Positions 11,201 to 22,455 of a stretch of DNA of 64,000 nucleotides are shown here, piece after piece; within the stretch, counting starts at the first letter, position 1; each line of letters starts with the position of its first letter. A program made the position numbers and the translations under genes. The notes beneath the pieces were generated by a model, which was not told the DNA's origin, searched no databases, and worked only from the letters and a program-made list of their open reading frames with translations. Source of the stretch: Symbiodinium natans (Eukaryota; Sar; Dinophyceae; Suessiales; Symbiodiniaceae); the NCBI GenBank assembly GCA_905221605.1, contig CAJNDS010002808.1:32501-96500 (forward strand), given 5' to 3'.

Positions 11201-13342
11201 AAACCTAAAACCCTAAAACTCTGAAACCCTGCAACCCTAAAGCCCTAAGACCCCAAGCCCAAACCCCAAAACCCTGAAAACCTAAGACCCTAAAACTCTG
11301 AAACCCTAAAGCCCTGAAGCCCTAAAGCCCTCAAACCCTAAAGCCCTCAAACCCTACAACCCTAAAACCCCAAAACCCTCAAACCCTACAACCCTAAAAC
11401 ATAAAACCCTAAAACCCTGAACCCCTACAACCCTAAAACTCTGAAACCTTATAAACCCTATAAACCCGATAAACCCTGACCCCTAAACCCTAAACCGCAG
11501 AAGCCTAAACCCTATAAGCCTAAACCCTATAAACCCTGTAAACCCTTCAAACCCTGACCCTAGACTCTAAAGCCCCTAAACCCTAAACCCCATAAACTCC
11601 GTAAACCCTAAACCCCACAAACCTAAACCCTAAACCCCGTAACCCTAGGTTTACGACCCTAAGACCAAGACGCCTGCGCGTCGTGCGCGGAGCGCACGAA
11701 AAGCAGATCCAGGTCGGCCTCGTGGCCTTGTGCCACCTGAGCTGGGACCGATTTCTGAGGGGTTTAGGGTTTGTGGGATTTGGGGTTCAGGTTTGTCTAG
11801 GGTTTTTTGTCGGGGTTTGGGCTTAGGGTTCTAGGGTTTGTTTTTAGGGTGTTTAGGTGCTTTTCATGCTTTTTTTTGGGGGGGGGGGGGGGCTCTGGGG
11901 GTTTTCGGGTTTTGGGGTTCTGGGGAGAGAGCTTTCGATGAAAAAAAGGTGCTACTGGGCACCCGAGTTGACAAAGCCGGAAGCCACAACCCCTAAACCC
12001 TAAACCCTAAACCCTAAACCCTAAACCCTAAACCCTAAACCCTAAACCCTAAACCCTACACGCACAAATCCTGCGTCCGGCGGCGTTCACCGAGGCCGCC
12101 CCGTGGTCCCCGACGAGGCCGTTCAGCGCGGGGCGCTTCGGCCAGTAGACCCCACCAGAGGGCACCCGGAGCACCTCAGACGTTTAAGGGATTTTGGGGG
12201 TGTCTCAACCGTAAACCCTAAACCCTAAACCCTAAAGGTGTATGAGTTTAGGGAGGACTGCTTTTGGGGAAAAAAGGGGGTTTCGGCCAAAGGATTCGGG
12301 ACCTTGACGGGGTTTATGCTCCAAGCTTTGAGGTTTTAAGGCAGCCACAAAAGTTGGAGTTCAAGGGTGCAAGGTTTTGGCGATTCTTGCCATAGCATGA
12401 TGGTCCTCGCTGCGTGTCTGCTCTGCTTAGGCTAGGATTTCGGTTTCGGGGGCCATTGGCGCAGGTTGGGTGTCACATGTCTCCGCCGGGTTGCCGCATC
12501 CACCTGCCCCTGGGAAGTCTGGCCGACACCTCTGAAACGAAGCTCCTCGAATTCATCAGGTCAGGGCTTTGGGGTTCGGGGTGGCTCAAGAGATGTTGAA
12601 AGGAGGGATACACATACACATCAGCGTTGGGACGTCATGTCAACACCAGGGATCTGTCAGCGAGGGCTGGTCGAGGCAAATGCCATGCTGGAACAAGTAG
12701 AGGTTGCCAGCACACGCCCTGAACCCGACACATTCCTTAAAATTCTGAGACCCTAAACCCTAAACCCTAAACCACCCCTCCTCTCCCCCTCCCCTCCCCC
12801 TCCCCTCCTCTCCCCCTCCCCTCCCCCTCCCCTCCCCCCCTCTCCCCCTCCCCCCCCCTCCCCTCCCCCCCTCCCCCTCCCCCCCCCTCCCCCTCCCCCC
12901 CCCCCCCCCCCACTCCCCTCCCCCCTCCCCCTCCCCCCCCTCCCCCCCCTCCCTCCCCCCTCCCCTCCCCCTCCCCTCCCCCTCCCCTCCCCTTCCCCTC
13001 CCCCTCCCCTCCCCCTCCCCTCCCCCTCCCCTCCCCCCCTTCCCCTCCCCTCCCCTCCCCCCCCCTCCCCTCCCCTCCCCTCCCCCCTCCCCTCCCCCCC
13101 CCCTCCCCCTCCCCCCTCCGCCCCCCCCTCCCCCTCCCCCTCCCCTCTCCCCTCCCCTCCCCTCCCCTCCCCTCCCCCCTCCCCTCCCCCTCCCCTCCCC
13201 CTCCCCTCCCCCTCCCCTCCCCCCCCCCTCCCCCCCTCCCCTCCCCCCTCCCCTCCCCCTTCCCTCCCCCTCCCCTCCCCCTCCCCCCGTCCCGTGGCTG
13301 CGAGGTGTCCGGACCATGGCCACCCAGGTTGTTCACCACGAC
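5242..13342 (-). CDS. Array I cassette 5
   Basis: The longest cassette (about 8 kb). Exons: A 13342-13292 (VVVNNLGGHGPDTSQPR), B 12545-12498 (ELRFRGVGQTSQGQVD), C 12174-12085 (VLRVPSGGVYWPKRPALNG, ending VN), D 11736-11674 (VAQGHEADLDLLFVRSAHDA), E 10117-10073 (VVKLRRLFVSVFDSE), E2 9698-9678 (IFMRGFE), G 9044-about 9006 (AAKWPNGTSTPI), G2 6791-6749 (AWSLPSGPAPLLEF), F 5309-5242 (GNSMGGLWAGRNFFIAVRSP). Donors after A and E are GA; after B, C, D, E2, G2 and F they are GC. The G-to-G2 interval holds two protein-like open stretches (8605-8033 and 7945-7322) that do not resemble array I modules. They may be another gene, extra exons or a decayed insertion. Confidence 0.72.
5330..5450 (+). repeat. 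Telomere-like TTTAGGG array, nearly perfect
   Basis: More than a dozen exact or near-exact TTTAGGG units immediately upstream of the F exon acceptor of cassette 5. Confidence 0.96.
5608..5762 (+). repeat. Telomere-like TTTAGGG and TTTGGGG array
   Basis: Perfect TTTAGGG units followed by a block of TTTGGGG and then mixed units. Confidence 0.95.
7322..7945 (-). CDS. Unrecognised protein-like open stretch
   Basis: About 207 open codons in the same strand as every assigned exon. Segments such as DLAARVLERLGYLDDDLN, KLRLMVDGKSTPAVI and DAQVRKLLNNYLHARAAAKK look like real protein. No domain is recognised. It follows the stretch at 8605-8033 across a CCCTAAA array at 7985-8024, so the two may be exons of one gene or fragments of an old insertion. 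Confidence 0.35.
   Translation of the reverse strand: MPCIAKCWLASCMGPLTVYPSVGAMKEMYSASIGHPRSASWTTNERDLAFLLPVGCSRNPPRSTYRAFGQSPGPFMLRDSEDLAARVLERLGYLDDDLNSDFCEAALVFSNAAASKCSLRKLRLMVDGKSTPAVISRGLQTAFLSSRTIGQWQLAPSDAQVRKLLNNYLHARAAAKKRGAESHAGIMPRTTISHTWRPTAAGFGSWC
7985..8024 (-). repeat. CCCTAAA array between two open stretches
   Basis: Five perfect CCCTAAA units directly after the end of the open stretch at 8605-8033 on the coding strand. Confidence 0.95.
8033..8605 (-). CDS. Unrecognised protein-like open stretch
   Basis: An open frame of about 190 codons with segments such as SITFNFQLPQKADSC, ANADTAAMPIVFAVSILA and TVLSERARERNSKWKEFMDR. Its last codons (MNVDK) run straight into GATTTAGGG, that is a GA donor joined to a telomere-like array, as at other exons here. 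One segment is mildly like array II exon f (AAQxVLVAVVS). It lies inside the G-G2 intron of cassette 5. No family is recognised. Confidence 0.35.
9066..9235 (+). repeat. Telomere-like TTTAGGG array
   Basis: About twenty units, ending about twenty bases from the G exon of cassette 5 on its acceptor side. Confidence 0.95.
10930..11650 (-). repeat. Long degenerate CCCTAAA array
   Basis: About 700 bases of CCCTAAA, CCCTGAAA, CCCTAAAG and CCCTATAAA variants, filling the 5' part of the D-E intron of cassette 5. The D exon ends 24 bases above it. Confidence 0.93.
11993..12058 (-). repeat. Perfect CCCTAAA array
   Basis: Nine perfect units just after the C exon of cassette 5 on the coding strand. 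Confidence 0.97.
12775..13288. repeat. C-rich minisatellite (CCCCTCCCCCTC type)
   Basis: More than 500 bases of C runs broken by single T, almost free of A and G. On the coding strand it is a polyG/A tract starting about four bases after the donor of array I exon A in cassette 5. Every frame through it is open but low-complexity. Confidence 0.97.
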
Positions 13343-14116
13343 CTCTGAAGAGCACATGGGTTTGATTCATAAATTATGGGCCCTTCTTGGCAACCCTGAA
13401 CTTTAAGAACTGTCTTGAGTGGAGCCCCCCCCCCCCCCAGGAAAGGATTGGTAGTTGTTATTCCCCCCGTAAGGTTCCTTAGAGCGTTTGCTGCAGGGAC
13501 AAGGATTAAGCTTCTGAGTTTGATCGGCCATGTTGAGCTTGCAAACGCAGATGACGATGCCATCTCAAACTGGCCGACGACACCTGCTCCAGTCTGGTGA
13601 CACGCTTGACATCTCGAACTTGGAGACGATAATCTCAGACTGTAAAACCATGCACCCTGGCGACCAAGGCCCTAAATGGGTAGTTCTCTAAACTAGGGTC
13701 CCTTTTGGGGGTCCTGTTTAATCCGTTCCCCCTAATATGAATACCCCCCCAATATAAAAATCCCTCTGGCCCCAAAACCCGGTCCGGCAGTCGTCCCTTT
13801 TAATATCTCTACAGAATTAGGGGGCGGGGAAGCCTGAAACTCATGTAGGCCTAAAGCTTGAAACCTGCTCTATGGCTGAGCCAGCAAGCTAGAACGACTG
13901 GTTGTTTTGTTCGGACAAACGGTAAGAACCCCCCCTATTACTAAAACCCTTTTGGGGGTTTTGGGGGGTCATTATACTGCGGGGGGCGGGGGGCCTTTTG
14001 TATTGGGGGGAAGGGATTATCAGGGTGCCGTATTATATGGGGGACCCAAAAAGGGACCGAATCCCCAAACCCTAAACCCTAACCCGAACCACCCAAATCC
14101 TCTTGGCAAGTCAAGC

Positions 14117-14176
14117 TGCATTTGCACCGGAGAGGGCCAGCTGCGCCCCCGCGTGTCGCCAGACGACATGCCTGTC
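14117..14176 (-). CDS. Extra 20-codon exon between cassettes 4 and 5
   Basis: TTTCAG is followed by twenty codons starting DRHVVWRHAGAQLALSG and ending at GCA before GC. CCCTAAA repeats lie just below and a TTTAGGG array starts just above, the bracket seen at most array I exons. It matches no module A to F. It may be a linker exon, or a piece of a different gene. Confidence 0.42.
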
Positions 14177-14183
14177 CTGAAAG

Positions 14184-14290
14184 GGTTTCGGGTTTAGAGT
14201 TTAGGGTTTAGGGTTTGGGGTTTAGAGTTTAAGGTTTAGGGTTTAGGGTTTAGGGCTTAGGGTTTTACGGTTTAGGGTGTAGGGTTTACG
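14184..14290 (+). repeat. Telomere-like TTTAGGG array
   Basis: Degenerate units upstream of the acceptor of the 14176-14117 exon. Confidence 0.92.
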
Positions 14291-14299
14291 GGATATTAT

Positions 14300-14575
14300 A
14301 TGGGCATTTCCCAAAATAGCATGAGGTTTCTCGCAGTGGCTTCTCCACATACAAGCCAGCATACCATTTCTACAAGCATGACAGTAGTAATGTTCCTGAC
14401 CGTCAACCATTTTAATCAAGTCAGGTTTCGGCAAGTCTGTCTCAAAATCGGGATCTTCGAACTTTCTTGTGACTTTTGGTGTTGTGCTTTTTCTTTTGCT
14501 TCTTCATTTCGTATTTGCAGACTGGGCATCCTTGTTTTTCTGGAAGCACTCTTGGTGTCTCTGATGTATTGCACT
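14300..14575 (-). CDS. Two cysteine/histidine-rich open stretches, possible zinc-finger remnant
   Basis: Upstream on the coding strand a frame reads GCPVCKYEMKKQKKKHNTKS and H, with a CxxC and HxxxxH spacing. It stops, and a second frame then reads HYYCHACRNGMLACMWRSH, then CEKPHAIL. Both look like zinc-binding segments. They are not in one frame, no clear splice sites join them, and the end overlaps a dispersed repeat. Treat as a possible remnant. Confidence 0.22.
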
Positions 14576-14759
14576 GGAAACAGTTCAGGTACTCAAACGC
14601 AACCAGACCTTTCTGAAACAAGCCGGCTGAGGAATATCTGGATTCGAAGGTACCTTCATCAGCGCATTGGGCTGATCTCTGCAGACTGCACTTGGGGTTT
14701 AGGGTTTAGGGTTTAGGGTTTAGTTAGGGTTCAGGGTTCAGGGTTCAGGGTTTAGGGTT

Positions 14760-16205
14760 AAGGGAATGTACAAAGGTCAGACTGCAACAAAATCTCACAA
14801 CAAGCGGAGATGGAACTGGAACAGCCCCGAACCGGCTCTCAGAACACAACAAAGCACATCGGCAACTGAGCCACTCGTCCCTCTTCGTTGAACTCCTTGA
14901 TTTGAGGGCTCAAATCAATTCTTTGCATGCTGATTCCTAAATAATGTACCCCCAAATACAAGATTATCCTTATTCTAGGACACCCCAAAAAGGGTACCCC
15001 TGACCTTGCACCTTGCATGAACTCTTAAAGCCCCGTCGTTCCCCTCCCGTTCATGCCTCCTGAGCAAGGGGCGGCGCCAGCGTGACACGCGCAGGCGGCT
15101 GGGTGCCTGGCCCAGCTTTGGCCGTAAAGGTCGCTGTTGTGTCATTCCCACTATCTGTATCCAGCATGCTTATTGCCGTTTTCACGATTATGACTCTTAG
15201 TTGTAGTAGCCACGGAGGCCTAGTGTCTTTTGGCGCTTGTTATTGTGATTGGCATTCTTATTGCTATTGTCGCTGTTACTGCTCGTACCAGTAGCAGCAG
15301 TAGCAGTAGTAGCAGCAGTAGCAGCAGCAGCAGCAGCAGTAGCAGTAGCAGTAGCAGCAGCAGCAGCAATAGCAGTAGCAGTAGCAGTAGCAGTAGCAGA
15401 AGTCGTAGTACTGGCAGTGATGGTCCTCGTCGTCGTTGTAATTAGTAGCTAGTAGTTGCTACGTTAGTAGTTAGTAATGGCTCGTTAGCAGTTGGTAGTT
15501 CGTACTTGGTAGTTGGTAACTGGTCGTAGGTCGCTGGTCGTAGGTCGTAATAGTAGCTAGCAGCTAGGAGTTATCCATTCGTAATGAGTAGTTCATGAAA
15601 CAGCAGTCGGAAAGTGATAGCTAGCCCTTGATTGCTAGTAGTCGTAATTATAGTTGTAGTGGTAGCAGTAGTCGATTATTCTTCTCACTGTCATTGTCAC
15701 TGGCATTGTCATTTCCTATTGTCAATGTACTTGTTGTTCTTGGTACAAATCCTAGTGTTTTCAGTATGAAACATATACTGCATAACTGCGAGTAAAGGCT
15801 CAACGCCTAGCATTTAGGAATGTCAAGGCAGCCTACGGGAACCGCATTGCCGAAACTGCTGCCAACGCCTGCGTGGAACTCTTGGTCCGGTGGCTGCTGG
15901 TACAAGGCCTCGAAAGCCTCAGCATTCGATCCCACCCCACGTGTGCAACCTGCACTTCGGGGTTCCATCAACCATGAAGGCGCAACGGTGGGCTTGTCAA
16001 GAATTGGGCTCGCGTAGACATTCCAGATCAAGGGAGCTCCCAAAAGGAAGGCAGCAAACAAGCTTGTTGCTGATATTATTGCCATTCTTTCTGCTACTCT
16101 TGATCCCGGGAAACATCGTCATGATTATTGATTCTTGGTACTATCGTTGTTGTTCTTTTTTAATCCCTGGAATCCACTGCTCCGAGCCCTGCGATGGCAA
16201 GCAAC
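14760..16205. other. Region without assigned exon
   Basis: Holds the AGC/AGT microsatellite (15284-15420), TAGTAG-rich sequence to about 15670 and a dispersed GGGTACCCC-type repeat near 14945-15000. No exon-like island was identified. Confidence 0.5.
15284..15420. repeat. AGC/AGT trinucleotide microsatellite
   Basis: Alternating AGC and AGT triplets. It gives poly-Ser and poly-Ala frames that are not evidence of a gene. Confidence 0.95.
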
Positions 16206-16211
16206 CGTAGC

Positions 16212-18822
16212 ATCTGGCGAGGAGAGAGCCACGAAGAAGGTGCGCCCGACCCACTGGGAGCTCATGGCATTCCCTGGTCAAGGTTGGGGGCACACACGGT
16301 CTTGAACGAGGCACCCAAAGGTTTTAGGGATTGATGGCTTCTGGGTTGCTGGGCCTGACAAGAAACCTGCCATCCTGAGGTCAGATGATCACACATCTCT
16401 AAGTTGCAGTCCATGTTGGTGACGCTATAGAAGCACAGCTCGCCACACCCTAAACCCGGACTAAACCCCTTGCTTATATATAGGTACAAATGCACACCCA
16501 GCAATGGAAACTTGACCAATAGGATAAGTTCTCGCATGGAGAGGCGAAGCCTATTAGGGTATGGATTTGGAGATTTGGCGTGGTAGACAATAGGGATGAC
16601 TGTTTTCGTTGGGTTTTCGCAGCTCTTTTGTCATGCTTCTTTCCAATTGCGGCTGCATCCAGAGTGCCCCATTTCAAAAGTTGACAGCTGGCAGCGAAAT
16701 TGTTCATCATTCTTTGGCTCAGAACTCCCGAGGTTGCATTCATGGTGGTCTTCACAAAGATACACTCTTATTCAACAGCGGCTCCGGGTAGCAATTTGGG
16801 CTCGGATGAAGAGTGCCCGCGCAATGCCCCAAAGCGGGCTATACCTGCCCAACCGTGGAAACCACATGTACTCGACTACCTGTTGCTGTACATGCTCCTG
16901 CTTCCTCGTTCTCCTCCTCCTGACTGCTAGGCCCGACGACTACATGTCAAGTGTCTTGAGCGCAACCGCAACAAAATCCCCAACTCCGGAAGCACGAGTT
17001 TGCCCTTGGCACTTCCACATTCATCTCTGACACACGGGATACGCTTGGGATCTTGGCGGCACGAAAACGTTAGACCTGGAGCGGATCTGACACGACTGCA
17101 CACGACTGCGGGCGGGAACAGCGCCACCGACGCGGTTGAAGCAAATCTCGGTACATGATGGTACATGGTGATGGCACGCTCGCTCCCAAAAGCTTAAGCC
17201 CCAGGCTAGGCACGACAGCATATGCTGCTCCCAGGACTCTCTTGACTCGAAACCCTAAACCCCATAATGATGAGCCTGCTGCTGGGCCAGGCTTCAGCGT
17301 CAGAAACACCCGGCTGACGTCCGAGAAGGCGACAGCCTTCGGGGTTTGGGGTTCAGGGTTTAGGGTTTAAGGTTCACGGTTTAGGCCCACACAACAAAGG
17401 TCTGCAAGGCCCCATTCCTGGAGTCCCAGACTCCCGCCAACAGCCCTCCCTCATCCGAGGCCGTCGCTGGTGCCGCGCCCTGGGGAATTGCCCAAGCCTG
17501 ACCAGGATTATCCTCGTTTGCTCAGGGAGGGTGTTTGGGTTTACTGTGCAGCTTTGAGGGCTTAGGCTGCAATGCTTTAGGGAGAATGTGAGTGTGCTTC
17601 GGGGCTCAGAGGTCTTTGCTGGCCGGATGGGCAGGGTTTGTGCTCAGTTTTTGGGTTGAGGATTTGAGCTTCCTTGGCGCGACACGTCCGGCTACGTTCT
17701 CCCACATAGGGCAAACTCCACACTACTGTCCGACGCTTTCCTTGCCCAGAACTGAAACCACTTCCGACGCAGGAGACAGAAGGACAGCAGAACAGCTCAC
17801 TCTGGGTGCTTCAGAAACCCTATACCCTAAACCTTAAACCCTAAACCCTAAAGAAGGAAACCCTGCTCTGGGGGCTTCAGGTCCAGAGGGTGGCTTGGGA
17901 CTGATCTGAGTTTCCACCCTCCGCCACAGCCTCACCAAGGAGGGACTTGGGCAGCCATGTTCCATTTGAGTAGGTGGCAGCCTGTCCAACCGAATTTCTT
18001 ACTGGGATCATGGCGTAGCGTGCTCTTTAAGGGCGACACACAGGGTACCTAGCTCTCTCCTTCCCTGCTACCTGTGGGACGAAGGTCTGACGCTATGAAC
18101 TCAACGCGTTGAAAACCCGATCGGCAATCCATACAGCTAGGCCTATTCTAGGCCTATTCGCCTGGGTTCCCGTATGATTTTCTCTAGCCCACAAGCCGTC
18201 GCTCCAAATCAACTGCAGCCCAAGGATCTCTGATGCAAAGGGCAGAGTACACAAGGCCACGGCATTCCACAAAGAAACAACGTTCGGCCCCAAAGCTAAC
18301 CGCTCCAACCGCCAACCAGGTGACGGTCCGCCTCAAGTCAAGTGAGCCGAATCCTTAACCCTGCAAGCCGTACTTAGTGTCCGGATTCTTGTAGTGTAGC
18401 AGACTGAGTTGGGGTTGGCCGGGTCCTGAAAATTCTTGACCACGACCTCGCCATCTGCCGACAACGCACGGAACGGATCCTGGCAGATTGCTTTCGTGAA
18501 AAAGCCGTGTGCGTGTGTGTTTATATGGCAGGGAGAACATCTGGACCATAACATTCGCGAGCATCAGGGTTTGCAGGTTTCATACTACGATTCGAATGGC
18601 TCGAGCAGGAACGAAGCATTGTAACTCTGTCATGCATCAGGCCACACATCACCACCAGTGCAACTACCACCTTGCTGTCGCTCCCCCAGGCCCCACAAGA
18701 AGCAAAAAACAGTTGCAGTATATGTGAATACATGTACCAGTTGTCAGCACTCAATCAATCAAATCAAATCAAAATCAAAATCAGACCAGACCAAATCAAA
18801 ATCAAATCCATCAAAAGTACAT

Positions 18823-18910
<88 letters not shown>

Positions 18911-20671
18911 CCTTTTCATCTACATGTATATGTATACATATATATATATATATACAGACCCCGCAGCCTCAGCGTCGAAGACCGTCACAAAGACGCGCGG
19001 CAGCCGGAGAGGCTCCTGCGCCTCCCCAGGATCCTGGCTTTGAAAGCTCGGACGCAGTGGAGGGTTGGTTTAGGGGTCTAGGGTTTAGGGTGTAGGGTTT
19101 AGGGTTTAGGGTTTAGGGTTTAGGGTTCATCATTTTAGTGCTGAGGTTTGGGAAGCAAAAACGGACAAGAACGAGAGCATCCGTCAGCCAGGGAGTGGTG
19201 CAAGTCAGGAAGAGTGCATCGTACACTCGGGCCGAAGATTCCCCTACAGATGGAGCCATGGGCAATCGACTGCCTTCTTCACCAAAACAGCTTTCCGCTT
19301 TTGTGGCGTCAGGGTTGAGGGTATACTAGTATAGTATAGTATAGAACTTCACGAAGAGCGGGGAAGAGGGGCGTGCGTAAGCTGACTGTCATGAGCAAGC
19401 ACACTCATGCAATTTCTTAAGCAAGAAGAAAGAAACCTGAAACGCCAAAAGGCAGTACGCCTTGGAGTTGCAGGTATCTTGAAATACCAAATGAGGTAGA
19501 AGGTCAGCTGTTCTGGCTGTCCACCCTCTCGTACCATAGTTACCAGTTCCTATACTCCCCCCCCCCTCCCCCCACCTCTGTGGGTGGGCACCCGATGAAT
19601 CGGATCTCAAGGTCCAGGGAAGACTTGAAAGCCACCTGCTTACACCCGATGCGTCGGCAAAATGTGGCACAGCTCTTTGAACCCCGACACTTCTTGCGTT
19701 CAAGAAGAAGGGCAAGATGCTACAGTACACTCTGCTACACTCTGCTACACTCTGCTACACTCTGTTACACTCTGTTACACTCCTGAAGCTTCAGGATGCT
19801 CGCAAGGCCCTGGCATTGATGGCCGTAGCTCTGCGATGGCCCGCGAGCGCGTTGAAGGCAACCCGCTGGGGTAGGTAGGCGCTGGGGGTGCTGAAGGCCT
19901 TGGTGTTCGAGGGCTTATTGGGCAGAGTCAAACCCTCCAGCGTCTGAGTCCTACTCGAGGGTGGGGCGGGTGGGGATGCAAGAACAGCCTCAAGGTCAGG
20001 CAACTTCCCCTGGATGCAGCGGCGTCACGCAATCGGCACGCCATCATCGTCGTCATAGTCACCAGCACCACTACCACGAGCATCACCATCATCACCGTCG
20101 TCGTCGTCGCCATCATAACAACTAAACCCTGAACGCCTACCCGCAAACCACGAGCAAACGCTCGTCTCAAATCCTGACTGAGCTTCCCACGACGTGGATC
20201 GACTTGCCGTCCTGCTGCGCCACGTCCGAGTAGCGAATCTCCTGAACGCACCCACCGGCTCATGCCTTCATGGTGGAATAGCCGCGCGAAGAATCAAGCC
20301 CTGAACGGCAGCTTAATTTTGACATTTTCATGAAGCTTCAAGCTTGCCACCAAGCTTGAGAACAATTGATCGGCCAATGCAGGAAGCTGGGGGCCTCCTC
20401 AGAACCCAACCCTTGAACCCCTGAATCACACGAAAGCCCGGTGGCAGTGGTGATTTTGGTGCAAACCCTCGAGCTTGTCGCGTTTTCGCCCAACACACGG
20501 ACTGACGGCGTTGCTTTTATGTAGGGGTTTAGGGTTTGGGATCTTTAGGTTTTGGGGGCTTCGGGTTTCTTTGCGGACTACAGGGTCAGCATCCCACGCA
20601 CCAACCCTTGCCCCTGCCTTGGGGTCATCCAGGTGGCCGGGGCCTCTGCCCCCGAGGTTGTTGTAGACGAT
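16212..20671 (-). CDS. Array I cassette 4
   Basis: Exons: A 20671-20618 ([18 protein letters not shown]), B 20241-20194 ([16 protein letters not shown]), C 19898-19815 ([20 protein letters not shown], ending IN), E 19015-18968 ([12 protein letters not shown]), E2 18446-18426 (VVVKNFQ), G 17981-about 17936 ([11 protein letters not shown]), G2 17497-17449 ([16 protein letters not shown] plus one base), F 16273-16212 ([21 protein letters not shown]). D is weak: a candidate lies at 19525-19480 ([16 protein letters not shown]). F is 62 nt, the same as in cassette 3, and starts with the same two-base phase. G ends before a GTGAGG donor whose phase does not fit G2 exactly, so that boundary is open. 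Telomere-like arrays next to exon A are in the reverse of the usual orientation. Confidence 0.7.
18822..18908. repeat. ATACAT hexanucleotide microsatellite
   Basis: About fourteen perfect ATACAT units below exon E of cassette 4. Confidence 0.97.
19077..19130 (+). repeat. TTTAGGG array above exon E of cassette 4
   Basis: Seven or so units upstream of the exon E acceptor on the coding strand. Confidence 0.93.
19724..19786. repeat. 10-bp minisatellite (TACACTCTGC)
   Basis: Six tandem copies of TACACTCTGC/TACACTCTGT. Confidence 0.94.
20040..20118. repeat. Imperfect CAT/CGT/CAC triplet tract
   Basis: Mixed trinucleotides (CATCATCGTCGTC and similar) in the B-C intron of cassette 4. Confidence 0.85.
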
Positions 20672-20711
20672 CTGGGGCTTAGGACGTTGTAGGGGCCGTT
20701 CGCTAAATTTT

Positions 20712-20757
20712 GGGGCCCTAAACCCTAAACCCTAAACCCTAAACCCTAAACCCTAAA
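20712..20757 (-). repeat. CCCTAAA array in the exceptional orientation
   Basis: Perfect units about 40 bases above exon A of cassette 4. The TTTAGGG-like block at 20523-20545 lies below it, the reverse of the usual bracket. Confidence 0.93.
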
Positions 20758-20879
20758 TTAGGGTCCTTCTTGGGGTCCCATTGTCGTGCGGAGTAGGGCC
20801 CATAGGCTCTGGGATGCGTCGAGGCTTACAATTCAAGGTTTGCGCCTATGGTCGAGGGGACTGCCGGAAACCATGAAGC

Positions 20880-21160
20880 TTCAGGAACAAAGAAGTTCCA
20901 ATTCTTATATTAACTATATTCAGTTCTTTAATATTGGAGCTCTACCATCTTTTCCATTAAATAGTTTTTTATATTGTAATCTTCGGCGCGGGCAAATTTT
21001 ATAATCAACTTTGTGCCCGCGAGGATATAATATCATGATTCCAAAGTTTAGAAAGCATTAGGAAGAAAGTCGTATGTGGTCATGTAGTGCTCGTATTATT
21101 ATATTATATTTATATTACTACTATGCGCAATATTATTTCATGTGTAAATTACTGCTTTAG
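20880..21160. other. AT-rich pocket
   Basis: Abruptly AT-rich compared with its surroundings, rich in TATATT and TTTTATA. It includes a near-complementary pair GCGCGGGCAAA...TTTGTGCCCGC at about 20985-21020. No coding frame is recognised. Confidence 0.6.
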
Positions 21161-21169
21161 GGCTCTGGA

Positions 21170-22440
21170 AATTTTGGAGGCGCCGCACGAACACCCCAAA
21201 TTTCCCAGGCTGCAACTCGTACCCCCTTACAAGCTTGTACGCCAGGAGACAGACCTTTAAGCCCCAGAGGAAACCTGGACATGGTATGATCATAATAAGA
21301 AAAGTAATATAATTAGTATGCTATAATTAGTATGCATGTTTTCTAAGTGGTCGAGGCCCAGCGGCATTCTTCTCAACGAGGTTGAACTTCGTCCCAAGGG
21401 GCCAAGGCTGGCGAAGGGGGTCGCGGGACAGAGGGGCGACCAAGCGTAGTGCTCCGGTGGGAAAGAGCTTCTTTGCGTGGGTCCTTGTATAGATCCGCAA
21501 GGCCCCCCAGATCCCCCAGAACCCTGCAAGTTCCCAAAGGTGCACCCACCGAGAGCCTTGGCACCCTGTGCAGGGTGCGGAGCTCTGGAGGCCAGGACGG
21601 CGTGTGAGAGGTGACCTCCGACTCGGTGGAGTGGGGAGTTGGGGCTTGGGGCTCTTCGGGTGCTGGAAATTAAGGCGCCAGGGTGCAATAGGCTTTCAGA
21701 GGTAGAGGATGAGGGACTCATGGTGCACGATGTCCTTTTTCGGTGCAGTGGGATTGTTCCCCACATCTCTTACTACTGGGACAGCTAAACAACTTCGTCG
21801 TGAGATCTCAACCTTCTTGCGAACGGCAAACTAGAACGCACTGCCACCGGTATGCCGAGACCAGTGAGTCATGAGTCGAACATCCACAGAAGCAAGCACC
21901 CACAGCTGATCCTACTGTCGACATGTTCTCACAGCGAGGACGAGTAAAGTTGGGTGTGAAACCGCAAGCCCTCAACCTGGTCAACCTCAGCTTTCTGAAC
22001 ACCTGGGCCCAGCCCGCCTGCGGACGTCTCCACTTCTTTGGCCTGCTGTGACAGCTGGGGATCCGAGACACCTCTACATGTCCCGCTCTTTTCGTAGCAT
22101 TGCCCGGCCCTTGGCCATCTCTTCGCTTACTCCCCTTCTACGGAATTCAGCCCCGAAGCCCAGTCTTGGAAAGCATCCTCCTAAAAGCCCCCCCCAAAGC
22201 CCACGTAAGGCTTGCCCCGACACGATGACTGCGCTATCGGGCTACTCTAGGGACACAGTCTCCGTGTTTCCCACTCTCGCCTTGCTATGACCTCGCAGGT
22301 GAAGAATCAGGAATGGAGGAGGGGTGGGTGATCAAGATGATGGGTGCTTTGAGGTACTACTATACTATATTGACTATAATCCTGAGACTTCAGGGTACGA
22401 AATAGGATTATTGACTCTAGATCAACCCCCCCCTAGGGTG
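21170..22440. other. Intron F-A between cassettes 3 and 4: no exon assigned
   Basis: Several short open frames on the minus strand (for example around 21290-21770) have no family resemblance. No telomere-like array is present. Confidence 0.45.
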
Positions 22441-22455
22441 CACAGTGCTAGGAGC

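Noticed and set aside
12753-13370. Three overlapping Gly/Arg/Glu-rich frames of about 190-205 codons
   Set aside because: They are produced by the C-rich minisatellite and have no stop because the tract lacks A and T.
15230-15452. Poly-Ser and poly-Ala/Val frames
   Set aside because: They are translations of the AGC/AGT microsatellite.
18658-19095. Frames with (HI)n or (IY)n repeats
   Set aside because: They are translations of the ATACAT microsatellite.
20025-20263. Asp-rich or Val/Met-rich frame at a triplet tract
   Set aside because: Only the part at 20194-20241, in a different frame, matches module B. The rest is repeat translation.
20786-21004. AT-rich frame that looks like an organelle protein fragment
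   Set aside because: Too short and no recognisable motif. Composition alone does not support an organelle insert.
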